64,000 nucleotides of DNA, from the NCBI GenBank assembly GCA_037693485.1, contig CM075354.1:60187501-60251500 (forward strand). The letters are read 5' to 3'. The position numbers and the translations under genes were made by a program. The DNA is from Kitagawia praeruptora (Eukaryota > Streptophyta > Magnoliopsida > Apiales > Apiaceae). Of the stretch, positions 11,219-22,561 are shown piece after piece; positions within the stretch are counted from its first letter, which is position 1; the number at the start of each line of letters is the position of its first letter. Below the pieces are notes generated by a model that searched no databases, had not been told where the DNA came from, and saw only the letters and a list, made by a program, of their open reading frames with translations.

Positions 11219-13036
11219 CTACTCCATAGGAGGATCATCGGAAAGCGGTTCATCTTCTCCCGAAGAAACAACTTCAGGGTCATTAGACGTTTCCCTACCC
11301 ACTGGATCAGTCATACCCGTCTCAACATCAATCAGTTGGGTATAATCAAAACCAAGTGAATGGGCCTTCACCACGGCATCATCATAACCCATCTGATAGC
11401 ATCGCTCCTCTGTCAAAAGAAGTTGCTTATTCAACTTCCGAGCGCTCTTTCTCGATTGCTTCAGCTGGTTGTTCCTCCATTCTATGCGTCTTGAGCTTGT
11501 AACCTTCAAATTCTCCAGCTCCTCCTTAAGGGCATCCCTTTCGGAGGTGACCCTTTGTAGTTCGGAAGATGAGTTTCGAAGGTCCTCTTCGGCTTTGACC
11601 GCTCTTACTTCCAGCTGATCAACTTGCTTCAGTCTGGTTTGCATTCCTTCTACCCGTTCGGTCACCACAGCCGACCAGGCAGTACCCTGAGCACAAAAAT
11701 GGAAAGATATTAAAAATATCTAAGGCGAAGGAAGTATGTCCAAAAGAAAAAAAAATCTTACCATAGAAAGAAGAGTTATCATTTCGGTGCAAGCTTCAAC
11801 GTCACTCTTCGTTGCAATAGTCGGTCGATCGGCCGGCAGAATGAGGCCACGACATAGATCAGGACCCACACCCTTTGCTGAAGAAGGAACTGGCACAATT
11901 ATTTGGTCAGTCTCCAAAACTCCCCACTGAGGAGAATACACATTCAAATCCTTATCTCCTGACCGAAGCCTTTTCCTCGGCTCAATGGGAGTATCCTGAT
12001 TACTTTCCTTCGGTACTGATTCTCTAGGATGTAAAGGGTGAGTAACGATCAGACTCCTCTCTCCTTGACCAGAAGCCAAGGATTCTTCCCCTTCGATCAA
12101 CTTAGCAGCATTCTCTTCGGCAGCCAGAGCAGCAGCAGCCTGGTCGGCCGCTTTTTGCCTCTTTCGTTCCAAAATTGCCTCTCGAGTTGTCACTGCATAA
12201 GACAAGGAAAAACATTATATACAAAGCTAAAGCAATAAACAGTAAAAAAGATACAAAAAGAATCGAAGCCATCATACAAAAGGCAAAACGGAAAGAATGT
12301 TACCATTACCCCAAAGACCGATCAACCAGTCTTCATCCCTACTATCCTTTAACGGAATTTTGTCCATAACAAGTTTACACAGAAGTCCGTAGTCATGTTT
12401 ATCGGCCCCTGAGAGTTCGGGATATACAAACCTTGAAGGATCAACCTCCTTCCACACACCGAATTTCTCTATCTTTGGGCTGGAAACAAAAACCCATTTA
12501 ATGTGAGTTTCTTTATTACTCGAATTTGTAAACGACCAGTCAGCCCTGCCCACTCGCCGAGCGATGGTGTAAAAACCCTTACTCTTCGAGTTTCGTCGAA
12601 GCTCGTAATGATGCCAAAACAAAGACGTTCTGGGTTTCACTCCGGTTGCCATACATCGGGCTTGGAAAGTATTTATATGTATAAAACTATTCGGATCCAA
12701 CTGACCGATAGCAATGCCCGTCTGCTTCAGAATGCTCTTCAAAATATGCAACATGGGCAATCGGAAGCCGCACTTGAACGCTAATTCGGATACACCCGTG
12801 GCGAACCCTCCCCCACAAATAGCTGCGACTTGGGGATTCTGCCAAATCCTATCATCCTTCCTCGGGGCGAAGAAATACTACACGTATATTAGCACGCAGT
12901 AGGTTGAACAAAAATGCTCGATATCGTCTTCGATCAGCTGGGACGGACGATTGGCTACCGAATACTCTACGACGTTGCTAAAAATAGAAACCTTCGAAGG
13001 ATCAGAACCTTCGGTAGATCGATCCATGTCCTGCAT
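11219..13036 (-). pseudogene. Antisense three-exon gene carried by the Tat element (putative gypsy-type transposon domain plus coiled coil)
   Basis: Runs opposite to pol. Exon 1 spans about 13036-12311, exon 2 12192-11762, exon 3 11686-11219. Donors GGTAATG and GGTAAGA and acceptors GCAG and CTCAG keep frame. Exon 1 encodes a ~230-residue domain (FATGVSELAFKCGFRLP, QLDPNSFIHINTFQARCMA, WVFVSSPK) that resembles the Pfam family Transposase_28 / putative gypsy type transposon (PF04195), as recalled. Exon 2 is Ala/Glu-rich with basic RKRLRSGDKD; exon 3 is a heptad coiled coil with an acidic tail ending PPME. An in-frame TAG at 12878-12880 breaks exon 1, though reading continues in frame afterwards. 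Antisense ORFs at this place are known in Tat elements; their function is unknown. The start codon at 13036 is a guess. Confidence 0.8.
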
Positions 13037-14019
13037 TCGGAAATGAAGAGACGTTAGCCTTGTACTCGGACTAAAAAAGAAAACAAAGAAAAAAAAAGAA
13101 AAGCCCGAGTATAGCAGGCTAGGATCGGTCGGGGACATCCTAAAGCCTAGGGCAAACGAAAGCTAATATTTACAAGGGATCAAGACGTCCCGAAGGAAGT
13201 CCTCGGGATTTAAAAGGTCTCGAAGGATGCTTTTACCCAGATAACTCCCCAGAAAATCCCAGAACCCCAGAAAGAGAGTGCACACGAACAAGATAACGAA
13301 AATCAAGGGGAAAAAGCAGCATATACACGCGTACATTCACAAGTAATCTCATATATTCACAAATATGGAAATGCAAACTTGCAGCGATAAAGAAACAGGA
13401 ACATGAATCAACCGAAGATACAATTAATTAAAGTAGGAAGAAGAATATGAAAACTTACTGTTCTGAAAATTGCTGATAAGGTCGAGTTCTCGGGGATAAA
13501 ATGCTTGAATGTAAACGTCAACTGGAACCGGAGAATCGAAAGAAATCGGCGACGAAACGACGGCTCCAATGGTTGCTAAAGTGTTTCTCAAAAAGGGTGT
13601 TTTTTCTGAGAGTATATGGGCGTATGTATAAAGGGGAAAAGAAAAGAGATGAGGATTTAATAGAAGGAACGTGACGGTTGGATGAATGGTGTTTCAAATT
13701 CGACGGTTGAGATTGAGGCGTGAATCTCGAAGAGCGACAGCTGTCATCATTAAAGGGACACGATTCCCCATGAATCATCTCGACCTTGTCCATCGGTATC
13801 ATTATCCATAAATAAGCGCCCAAAGGGAATATCTCGAAGATGGGTTCGGGTTTTTTACCCTCGTCTTGAGGATAATTCCGAATGAATATTCCGAAGATGG
13901 ACCAGGGCCTCAGCGTCTATTTCAAGAGTAATTTCAGGTGATCCGAAGGGGACATGCCAAAGAAAAACCTGTGTTTTAGCCTTCGTTCTGAGGATTACCC
14001 CGAACGAAGCCTAGGGACA
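13037..14019 (+). other. 3' non-coding region of the Tat element, upstream region of the antisense gene
   Basis: Contains scattered GAAGAT/CCGAAG words and no supported sense ORF. It must carry the polypurine tract just before the LTR, but only a weak purine-rich GAACGAAGCCTAGGGA is seen at about 14002-14018. The same DNA would hold the promoter of the antisense gene; no clear minus-strand TATA box could be chosen. Confidence 0.5.
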
Positions 14020-14434
14020 TGTTAGAGGCCCAATCTCTTAACGGGCCGAACCAAAGGCCCAATGTTGAGCCCAAGGAATAAAACAACCTGTTCTTCCACA
14101 AACGGTCACATGGCTACAATGACCGACCGGAGTCATAATGAAAGGTACTTTACCTTTAACGGTCACATGGCTCCATGATCCCAAAAATATGGGATACCCT
14201 GGAAAGCAGATCTACACCTCGATAACTGCTAGAGAAATAAGGATAAAATGAGGTAAATGGTTCATAAAAAAGACACTTCGACACACAATAACACGAATTC
14301 TCTATGTTCAAATTACCTTACAAAAAACCGACTAACTTATTCTCACACCGGAGGTGAATCGGGGGGCTCCACCCTCGCATTCTCTTTCTGCAGGTCCTAT
14401 CGAACGAAGCCTGGGAGAAAAACTGGTCGTAACA
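14020..14434 (+). repeat. 3' LTR of the Ty3/Tat element
   Basis: TGTTAGAGGCCC to GGTCGTAACA, 415 bp, followed by the target duplication ATAGT. Compared with the 5' LTR it has four substitutions and an extra 21 bp around 14180-14200. Confidence 0.95.
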
Positions 14435-14904
14435 ATAGTATTAAATTTTCATTTCTTATTTCAAGTTGATTGTGTGTTAACCGGTTGGTGGTGGTGGATG
14501 AGGTTGGATTATGTGGTAATTTTCGATTATTGTTGGTGATTTGATGGTGGTGTCCGGAGGTGGTGACGATGTGGTGATTTTGGTTGTGGTGATTTTTGTA
14601 AATAGACGGTGATTTTTTGGTGGCAGCGGCAGTGTGGTGGTCGGAGGTGGCGAAGTGTGGTGATTTTTGTTTACAGCCGGTGATTTTTGTTGGTGGTTGT
14701 AGCGGTGTGGTGGCTGGAAGTGTGGTGATTTTTTGTGAAATGGTGGTGATTTTTTGAGTTGGTCGGAATTGATCGCCGGAGATGGTGACCGGAATTGGTG
14801 ACCAGAGTTGGCGACCGAAGCAGGGAAGAAGATGATGGTGGATTAAATGAAGGATAAAAAAACAAAATTTGAAATATTAATTATGGGACTAGGATTTAGT
14901 TTAA

Positions 14905-14976
14905 GTATAAAAAATGTGTGGTTAGGATTAGATCTCATATCTCACCATAATTGGGGTTCTCATTTGAGCAAGACCC
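14905..14976 (-). repeat. Right terminal inverted repeat
   Basis: Inverse of the left end: GGATTAGATCTCAT, then GGGGTTCTCATTTGAGCAAG, then ACCC at the border. It is followed directly by a TA run and then the solo LTR at 14991. Confidence 0.75.
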
Positions 14977-14990
14977 TATATATATATATA

Positions 14991-16305
14991 TGTTAGTCAC
15001 TGAGGCATGCCTGTATTTAACTAATAACAAGCCTAATTATTTGTAATGCTTTGCATTACTTACATGACCCCTTAACTAGGGGAACCTCTAGTTGTAGAGT
15101 TTCTACTTGTATTTAGTATTTGTAATAGGCATCAAAATTTTATCTGTGTAACTATAAATTAAGTCATGAAATAATGCTTGAAAGAAGATCCAGAGATCAC
15201 GCCTCAAGCTTGAAGAATAAGGCTGTCAAAATAAACACAGTAGGATTTTGAAGATTGAAGATTTGCCTAAGTACCAATTCGAGAAGTACTTTTGTCTATT
15301 AGAGAAGTCAAGGTTTCGAGAAGTCAGGAATTCGATATCTCAAAAGACACTGTTTGATATCTCAAGGAGTCAACAAGTCAAATCCTCATTTGATAACTCA
15401 AGGAATCGACATGTCTGAAACTCTATTCGAGAACTCAACAAGTCAACAAGTCAAAGCATCCAAAGAGTCAACAAAGTCAAGGTTACATTCGATATCTCAA
15501 GGACTTAAGAATCTATTCGACATCTCAGGGATTTGACAAGTCAGATGCTCTATTTGACAACTCAAGGATTCCTAAAGAAAATGCTATTTCGAGAAGTGGT
15601 TCGACATCTCAATTATACAGTATTCGAGAACTGAGAGTTATCTATTAAGTCAATTCTAGTTCTCAAATCAACCACTCAGCTACTTCTCGAATGGATTCCT
15701 GAAGACAAAATACTGAGAATTGTACAAGTCAGAAACCTGCAGCAAGCCAAGACACTTTCAGGACCACTGTACTGTAAAGTGTTCATGGACAGTCTACAAA
15801 GAAGCTTAGAGAGTTGTTACTGGAGACAAGCTGCTAAAGAAGTGGATCTGGGCAGGTTAAAGAAAGTCAAAATACATGCTGCCTGGATGTATTTTCAAAA
15901 TAGGATAGACAAGTTAGAAAGTAAATTTGTCTGTTCTACCATTTGTAGCAAGTAGAGTGTACACATGTTTAAAAAGTGTACAACCCCACTTCTCTAGCAG
16001 TCAAGTTTTGAAGTTTTCTCATTACAACTTAGAACATCTCTCTGAGAAAAACGCAGCTGAGAATACTAACATTTGTATTCACAGTTTGTAGCAAATCTTT
16101 ATCTAATACAATATTAGATTAAAGTGAGTAATCGTGTTCTTGTGTTTATATTCCGCACTTAAATATTTTGTTAAACACAAACACACACTTTGCTACACAA
16201 ACAGATTCAAACCTTCAAACAATCATTCTTAATATTCATATTTGAAGAAAAGTTTGAAAATACATTCACCTCCCCTTGTATTTTCTTGTCTGTGTGTTCC
16301 ATACT

Positions 16306-16310
<5 letters not shown>
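14991..16310 (+). mobile_element. Solo LTR, probably from a Copia element
   Basis: TGTTAGTCAC ... ACTCAACA, 1320 bp, flanked by ATATA at 14986-14990 and 16311-16315 (weak proof because the flanks are TA repeats). The end CCTCCCCTTGTATTTTCTTG is the kind of 3' LTR end seen in Copia elements and resembles the LTR ending at 18271. It has no ORF. The middle (15300-15640) is a degenerate tandem array of CGA(G/T)A(A/T)CTCAA and AGTCAACAAGTC words. No internal region or partner LTR is present. Confidence 0.75.

Positions 16311-16348
<38 letters not shown>
16311..16348. repeat. (AT)n microsatellite
   Basis: About 19 AT units directly after the solo LTR. Confidence 0.95.
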
Positions 16349-16351
<3 letters not shown>

Positions 16352-16672
16352 CTTACTCTAATGTAAACCACTCTTAGGCTAGAAACTAGAAACTAAATAA
16401 AAAAAATTCTAAATCTCGTTGGAATATAACATATATGCTATGCAAACTGATCGTTGGGAGATAAAGAAAAATACAGTGAAGTCAGATTTCAAAAAAAAAA
16501 AAGCTCACCGATTAACGGAAAAAATTTAAAAATGGAGGGGATTAGGTGGGATTGTGCATGTGAGGGTAGATTGAATTTGTGTGTGGTACCCCTGGCGGGG
16601 CCTAGATTAGATTAATCTACGGGCTAAGCTTAATTTCTAGTTTCTATTTTAATTTTGGTTTCTATTTGATCA

Positions 16673-16675
<3 letters not shown>
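16349..16675. repeat. Possible MITE between two TA microsatellites
   Basis: The left part has GGCTAGAAACTAGAAACTAA and the right part has AATTTCTAGTTTCTATTTT with TTTCTATTTGATCACTAATA, so inner inverted similarity exists. The outermost bases do not pair well. No ORF. Insertion into a TA repeat would hide a target duplication. A weak call. Confidence 0.35.

Positions 16676-16721
<46 letters not shown>
16676..16721. repeat. (TA)n microsatellite
   Basis: About 22 uninterrupted TA units. Confidence 0.95.
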
Positions 16722-16724
<3 letters not shown>

Positions 16725-17245
16725 GTACAATATTAATTGTGTTCACTAATTTATTTACAGATTTTTTTATTTCTTTCTTAAATAGTCTATTTTTTGAAAA
16801 ATTTTAAAAAATATTACAAGGCCGCCGCGACACGAGGTTTAAATGTATTTATTTCAACGGGTGTCGGCCTAATGAAATGTGATACAAAATCGACATAAAA
16901 ATAAGTATATAGATTATTAAGTTGTCTATATTTATTAAAATAAAAGTAATTTATTTAGATAATATATTTTGATTTTTAAAAATTCATTTACTATTTATTT
17001 TTAATTTCATAGTTATTTTCCTTATTTAAATTAAAAATAAATAGTAAATGAACTTTTTAAATTCTAAATATATTATCTGAAATACTAGAATTTAACAGTT
17101 ATTCATTTGGTTGCGGTAGCATTCAAGAAAAATGTGCAGAATCAACTAAAGAGTACTTTTATTTTTCGAAAGTTAACGGAGTGTAACATTTCTTGTATTG
17201 AGGTTTAAAAGAGACCGAAAAAAATCCAGTCATCCACTTGATATA
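16722..17245. other. AT-rich spacer
   Basis: No gene. 16843-16940 resembles 3634-3700 (TAAATGTATTTATT then GGGTGTC and ATAAGTATAT). Around 16960-17080 the sequence folds back on itself: ATATATTTTGATTTTTAAAA and TTTTTAAATTCTAAATATAT form long AT-rich inverted arms. Confidence 0.45.
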
Positions 17246-18271
17246 TGTTAGTAATTATGTTGTCCTTGATGATATACATCCATAAAACACCTTGAAAAAC
17301 ATATGTGTACAAGATTAAGTTTTGTAACTTATCAACGGATACCCAAGCCATGCACATCCGTTCATGAGGCAGCTTATCAATTGATAAGTCTGTAGCATAC
17401 CTTGTCTTTAAGTTTCAGATTGTTTGTTAATACCATAGTTACTAGAATTCATAAGTCATATTGACTATCAATAGGTATGCAGAATAGGGTAGCTAATTGT
17501 ATATAGGCTGTGCTATGTAATTCTTTATAAGTGAAGTGGTGATCAACGGATGAAGTTTCTATGTCAACGGATATGGTATTCTCAACAAGCATCTATCAAC
17601 CTGTCGATCCATGTCTACATCAATGGATATAATGTTTCAACTAATAATGTCTTGGGGTTAGAGGTTGATGGCGACTTGACATGCCTAACAGATCACATGG
17701 GTTGATAAACTTAAAAGAGGTATGGAAACCAGTATTGGAAATGAAGAAGAAAAAGAAACATTCCTTATTCTCACAAACAATCTAGCTGGTAAATCTAGTG
17801 CATATCCGTCCAAGACAACCAGAGAAATTGTATCACATGGAGATAAAGAGTTGCAGCAACCCTGCAGAATACTTTGACTTGTAAGATTCGTTTATTTTGT
17901 AGGGATTGTAAACTTGGAGTATTTATATACTTCAAGTGTAGCATAGCTAAGTAAGAAGAGAAACACTAAGCTAAGAAGCAAAAAGCATTAGGTTCTCTTG
18001 TAATAGTTTAGCTTTGTATTCGCAGTTGTGTACTCGTTTACACAGAGAAGTTTTCTTCAATACAACCCTCAAGTGGAGTCGAGAAAAACCCCACCTAAAA
18101 TTTTTAAGTTTGCTGTATGCCTGTTCGTTTCTTCTTTACGTTTTAGTTTTGAATTTATCCATCTATCTCCATTGAAGTTTAACTGTTGTCTTGTTTTAAA
18201 TCGAAAGAAATTTACAAGATTGTATTCAACCCCCCCTTCTACAATCTTAAGTGTGCAACTGGGAAATAACA
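17246..18271 (+). repeat. 5' LTR of the Sirevirus-type element
   Basis: TGTTAGTAATTATG ... GGGAAATAACA, 1026 bp. A likely TATA box, TTTATATA, lies at 17922-17929. The word ATCAACGGATA or its complement recurs (near 17333, 17358, 17551, 17572, 17620), an LTR motif also found in the coding part of this element. Confidence 0.95.
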
Positions 18272-18273
18272 AT

Positions 18274-18285
18274 TGGTATCAGAGC
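18274..18285 (+). promoter_or_regulatory. Primer-binding site, initiator tRNA-Met
   Basis: TGGTATCAGAGC two bases after the LTR is the standard Copia PBS complementary to the 3' end of initiator tRNA-Met. Confidence 0.95.
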
Positions 18286-18323
18286 AAGCTTCTAACATAC
18301 AAGAAGTTTAAAGATCTAGCACC

Positions 18324-19400
18324 ATGGGAAAGAAGGATACAGGGGTAAAGATTCCAATTCTTGACAAAGACAACTACTTTCATTGGAAGGTAAAGATGCA
18401 TCTCCATCTCTCAGCACTGGACGAAGACTATGTGGACTTCATAGAGAAAGGCCCTCATATCCCTATGAAGGCTAACTCTAGTGTTGGTGAAGCTGCTAGT
18501 TCTGCAGCTGCTGGAAGGCCTATTCCAAAAACTCAGGCTGAGTTCACAGATGAGGACTTGGAAGTGATATATAAGGATAAGAAGGTCATGAACATCTTAT
18601 TCAATGGTATTGACCAAGATATGTTTGATTGTGTTATAAACTGCACCTCTACCAAGCAAGTGGGGGACACCATTCAAACAATCTGTAAATGAACTGAGCA
18701 AGTCAGAGAAAACAAGATGCAGCTCCTAATACAATTGTATGAACATTTTCACTATTTCTCTGGTGAAAATTTGACAGATATATTTAGTAGATTTCAAAAG
18801 CTACTAAATGGTCTGAAGTTGTATGGGAGGAAATATGAAACCAAGGACTCTAACCTAAAATTTATGAGATCTCTCCCTAAGGAATGGAAGCCAATGACAG
18901 TCTCATTGAGGAACTCTCAAGACTACAAAGAATTTACACTTGAGAGACTGTATGGTATTCTAAAAACCTATGATCTTGAAATGCAACAAGATGAGGAAGT
19001 AGAGAAGATCCAGAAGAAGGCTGGATCTGTTGCCTTGGTGGCCAATATTCCAGTAAGCCAAGTGAGTGAGAAGTTGGAGAGCACAAAGACCACACCAAGT
19101 CCTGAGACTTGTGAAGGTGGAGCTGATACTAGTAGAGGGAAAAGCAAGTCGATTGAAGAACTCGATGCATCAAGTGGAGGAGAATCTGATGACCTGGATG
19201 ACTATCTAGCATTTCTGTTAAGGAGATTCTCAAAGCTTAAGTTCAAAAGGAACCCAGCAGGAGGCAGGCAATTCAGAAAGAATCATGAACCATCTAGAAA
19301 CATGGTTGATAGATCCAAGTTCAAATGTTTCAGTTGTGGAATTGCTAGCCATTTTTCCAATGAATGCAGAAAGCCTAAAGCTGAGAATGAGAAGAAATAG
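18324..19400 (+). pseudogene. Sirevirus gag, N-terminal part
   Basis: The ATG at 18324 opens MGKKDTGVKIPILDKDNYFH, the start typical of Copia/Sirevirus gag. A TGA after IQTICK (18690-18692) breaks the frame, and TEQVRENKMQLLIQLYEHFH follows in the same frame, so it is a nonsense change (probably Gly to stop). The capsid-like part (LTDIFSRFQKLLNGL, SLPKEWKPMTVSLRN) is well kept. A CCHC zinc knuckle, CFSCGIASHFSNEC, lies near 19327-19368. The frame stops at TAG 19398-19400. Confidence 0.9.
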
Positions 19401-20574
19401 TTTGGAACTGTTGACTACAAGAAGAAATATTTCGATCTTCTCAGTCAAAAGGAAAAGGCATTAGTGTATAGAGACAGTGATTGGGTTGCTGGTGGAGATT
19501 CTGAGAAAGAAGAAGTGGTTAGTTCAGCAAGCAACCAGGTATTCTCTTCAAACCTATCTGATCTTTCTAAAGCTGAATGTGCTAGTACAATTGATGAAAT
19601 GTCTTTTGAATTGTATAACATGCATGTTTCCCTGAAATCGCTTAACAAATAAAACAAGAGAATAAAAGAACTAAATGAAAATTTAAGTGATAGGAATGCT
19701 TTGATAGAAACTCAGTTAATCAAGTTTGAGATCATGAGAAGAGATTGCCAGGAAGCTAAAGATGGATTGTTTGAAGCTCTTAAACGAGAGAATGTTTTTA
19801 AAGAACAGTTGAAGAAGAACCAGGACCTATTTGCTACTTGGGGAAAACCTAAGGATGCTAGAGAAGAAATCTCAAGGTTTGAATGCCCTTAGCAAGTTTG
19901 GTGAAACAAAGTTAGGAGTTGATGGAGAGACTGCTTCAGACAGTGTGTCAACGGATGATGCCTGCAGTTATCCATTGAACAACGAGCCATCGATGGATAT
20001 AGATCAATGTCATCCATCGAAATCCAAAACTATCAGCAAAGCAACTCTAGTTAAATTGAATGATCAATATGGCCCCATCAGCAAAAACTTTGAGATAGAA
20101 GAATGTAGCAAAACAAAATCAGTTGAGAAAGCAAACATAGGTCACTTGTCCCAAAAGCAATTGAAGGACAAGTTAGAGAAAGTTGAGTCAAGAGCTAATG
20201 GAAGGAGAAAGAACAGAAATGGCAAAGTAAGGATTAATAAACACAATAATTATACACCTGATAAGTATGCTCCTAGAAAAGAATGTGTTAATTGTGCAAG
20301 TGTTAATCACCTATCTGCTAGTTGTAGAAAATTGAAAAATGCTCTCATACCTTTACACTTGCCTAATTCTGCTATGTATGTTATGCCTAATACTACTGCT
20401 CAATCTGCTCATGCATCTAGTCTATATGCAAACATGACATTCATGCACAATCCATACTATAATACTTTCAATATGCCTCAGATGCCATGGATAATGAATA
20501 ACATGCATGCACAGACTATGCCTAGTTCTAATTTCTATAATGCATATGAGCAAGGCTCAAATTTTGGCTTTTAA
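19401..20574 (+). pseudogene. Sirevirus gag, C-terminal part (several stops and a shift)
   Basis: Continues as DYKKKYFDLLSQKEKALVYR, a coiled-coil section (IKELNENLSDRNALIETQLI) broken by TAA at 19650-19652, then a frame change near 19850. The 3' piece (19831-20574) has a second, shorter knuckle, CVNCASVNHLSASC, and a Met/Asn-rich tail (MPNTTAQSAHASSLYANMTF) ending at 20574. The large bipartite gag is a Sirevirus trait. Confidence 0.85.
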
Positions 20575-20741
20575 AGGCCCACTCCCAGAGTCAAGATTGA
20601 TCTAACTCAGTCTGGACCAAAGGACATAAAGGATTTGAGAGGCAAGAAAAAGGCTAACACTGCAGGACCCAAGGAAACTTGGGTACCAATATCAACTTGA
20701 TTTGGTTTTGATGTGTGTAGGGAGATAGAAAGAACCTCTAG

Positions 20742-21551
20742 TATCTGGATAGTCAATGTTCCAAACATATGACTGGAGATTCTACCCTGCTCACTAAATT
20801 CGAGGAGAGAGCTGGCCCTAGCATTACCTTTGGAGACAACAACAAAGGATATACTAGAGGATATAGCTTGATTTCAAAAGGAAATGTTGTCATTGAGGAT
20901 GTAGCACTAGTTGAAGGACTCAAGCATAATTTGCTTAGTATCTGTCAACTATGTGATAAAGGTCAAAATGTGTGGTTTACTTCAGAAGCTTGTGTTATTT
21001 TCAAGAAAAATGACAACAAGGTAGTGATGACAGGCAACCGGAAAGGGAATGTGTACACAGCTGACTTCAATTCAACAAGTGCAGATACAGCTACATGCCT
21101 CTTCAGCAAGGCAAGTGTAGATGAAGGTTGGCTATGGCACAAGAAACTGTCACACTTGAATTTCCAAGCAATGAATGAGTTGGTGAAAAAGGATCTGATT
21201 AGAGGTATTCCAAAATTGGATTTCTCCAAGGATGGATTATGTGATGCATGCCAAAAAGGGAAGCAAAAGAAGGCCTCTTTCAAATCCAAGTTAATGTCCT
21301 CCATTGATCATCCTCTACAACTACTTCATATGGATCTGTTTGGACCAGTCAATGTGATGTCAATCTCTAAGAAGAGATACTGTCTAGTGATTGTGGATGA
21401 CTTCTCTAAATACACGTGGACATTCTTTCTGCACTCCAAAGATGAGGGAGGAGAAATCATCATCAATCATATCAGAATAGTCAACAATAATCCCTCTTTC
21501 AAAGTAAGAAGGATGAGAATGACAATGGAACTGAGTTCAAGAACTCTATGA
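20742..21551 (+). pseudogene. Copia protease and integrase N-terminal half
   Basis: The protease active site YLDSQCSKHMTGD starts at 20742; the codon before it is TAG where Copia elements have Trp. GAG-pre-integrase: LWHKKLSHLNFQAM with Cys-x2-Cys in LCDACQKGKQ completes the HHCC finger. The integrase core begins with the first catalytic Asp in LLHMDLFGPV, then CLVIVDDFSKYTW. A shift near 21500 displaces the second catalytic motif (ENDNGTEFKN) into the next frame. Confidence 0.9.
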
Positions 21552-22561
21552 TGAGAGAGTTTTGTGAAGAACAAGGAATTATCCAAGAATTCTCTACACC
21601 TAAGACTCCTCAACAAAATGGTGTAGTGGAAAGGAAAAACATGACTCTCATTGAAGCTGTAAGAACAATGCTTGAAGAATCAAAGTTACTAACATATTTC
21701 TGGGCTGAAGCTGTCAATACTGCCTACTACACTCAGAATATTTCTTTGATCAATCAAGCAAAAGGACTGACTCCATACCAACTATTCAAGGGAAAGAAGC
21801 CAACAGTTAACTTCTTACATGTCTTTGGTTGCAAATGTTTTGTCCTGAGAAATCAAGGTGAAAACATTGGAAAGTTTGACACCAAAGCAGATGAAGCTAT
21901 CTTTGTTGGATATTCAACAGGGAAATCATATAGAATCTATAACCTAAGACTTAACATTGTTATGGAATCCATACATGTTGTCTTTGATGACAAGAAAATC
22001 CAAGGGTTAATAGATGAAGGTTTCCATGAAGATTTATCATTTGAAAATGATATGAATGGTGAAATCAGTGAAGATGATGTAGAAGCAACATCGACTGGTG
22101 TAAGATTGCAGCATGCTCAGAGTGAAGGGCGTGAGACATCATTCGTTAATGATGAGGAAGCTCCATCCGTTGAAGACAATTCTGGATTACCTGTTGATAG
22201 TCACAGAGAACTATCCGTTGACAACTCTGTTAGCACTCCAATCTCGAGAGCCACACACTCAGGGGGAGTTTTTCAAAGTCATCACTCAACAACTAATCGG
22301 AATGATCAACACAAGGAGAATGGAGCTACGTCATCAAGATTAAATCTGCCACCATCAAGAAAGTGGACCAGAGATCACCCATTTGAACTCATCATTGGAG
22401 ATTCAAATGCCAGAGTCCAAACTAGAAGGGCAACTCAAGAAGAATGCTTGTACAGCAGTTTTTTATCTAAAGAAGAACCTAAGAGAGTTGAGGATGCCCT
22501 ACTAGATCCAGACTGGATTTTAGCAATACAAGAGGAGCTAAACCAGTTTGAGAGAAATTAA
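21548..22561 (+). pseudogene. Copia integrase C-terminal half and start of reverse transcriptase
   Basis: Starts MMREFCEEQG; the catalytic Glu sits in QQNGVVERKN. FGCKCFVLRN and FVGYSTGKSYRIYNL are the conserved Copia segments after the core. An acidic linker (~22030-22330) with Ser/Thr-rich stretches follows. The RT start EPKRVEDALLDPDWILAIQE is present, and the frame ends at TAA 22559-22561, where WKHVPKPKG continues in the same frame (Lys to stop is likely). Confidence 0.9.

Larger units (their letters stand above)
4408..14434 (+). mobile_element. Full-length Ty3 (Gypsy) LTR retrotransposon, Tat lineage, recent but defective
   Basis: Has 5' LTR (394 bp), PBS, gag-PR-RT-RNaseH-second RNaseH-integrase, a 3' region with a tandem repeat and antisense gene, and 3' LTR (415 bp). 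The 5-bp duplication ATAGT stands at 4403-4407 and 14435-14439. The two LTRs differ by four substitutions and one 21-bp indel (about 1 %), so insertion is recent. The second, archaeal-type RNase H after the normal one and the antisense gene behind pol are hallmarks of the Tat lineage (Retand/Ogre relatives). pol has two frameshifts and a nonsense codon, so this copy cannot make its own full polyprotein. Confidence 0.95.
3711..14976. mobile_element. DNA transposon with terminal inverted repeats, split by a Ty3 insertion
   Basis: The left end reads GGGTCTTGCTCA(GG)TGAGAACCCC and the right end is its inverse. Similarity extends imperfectly for about 70 bp to GAGATCTAATC. Flanks on both sides are TA repeats, so an 8-9-bp target duplication is possible (TATATATA) but cannot be told from the microsatellite. 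The element itself is only 3711-4402 plus 14440-14976, about 1.2 kb; the rest is the inserted retrotransposon. The interior has a TGGTGGTGATTT-rich minisatellite on the right and no transposase, so it is non-autonomous. Mutator-like (MULE/MITE) is the best guess. A related terminus occurs at about 42300-42338. Confidence 0.75.

Noticed and set aside
13518..13823. Minus-strand ORF of 101 codons in the 3' region of the Tat element
   Set aside because: Upstream of the antisense gene, low-complexity Ser/Arg composition; more likely leader or promoter DNA.
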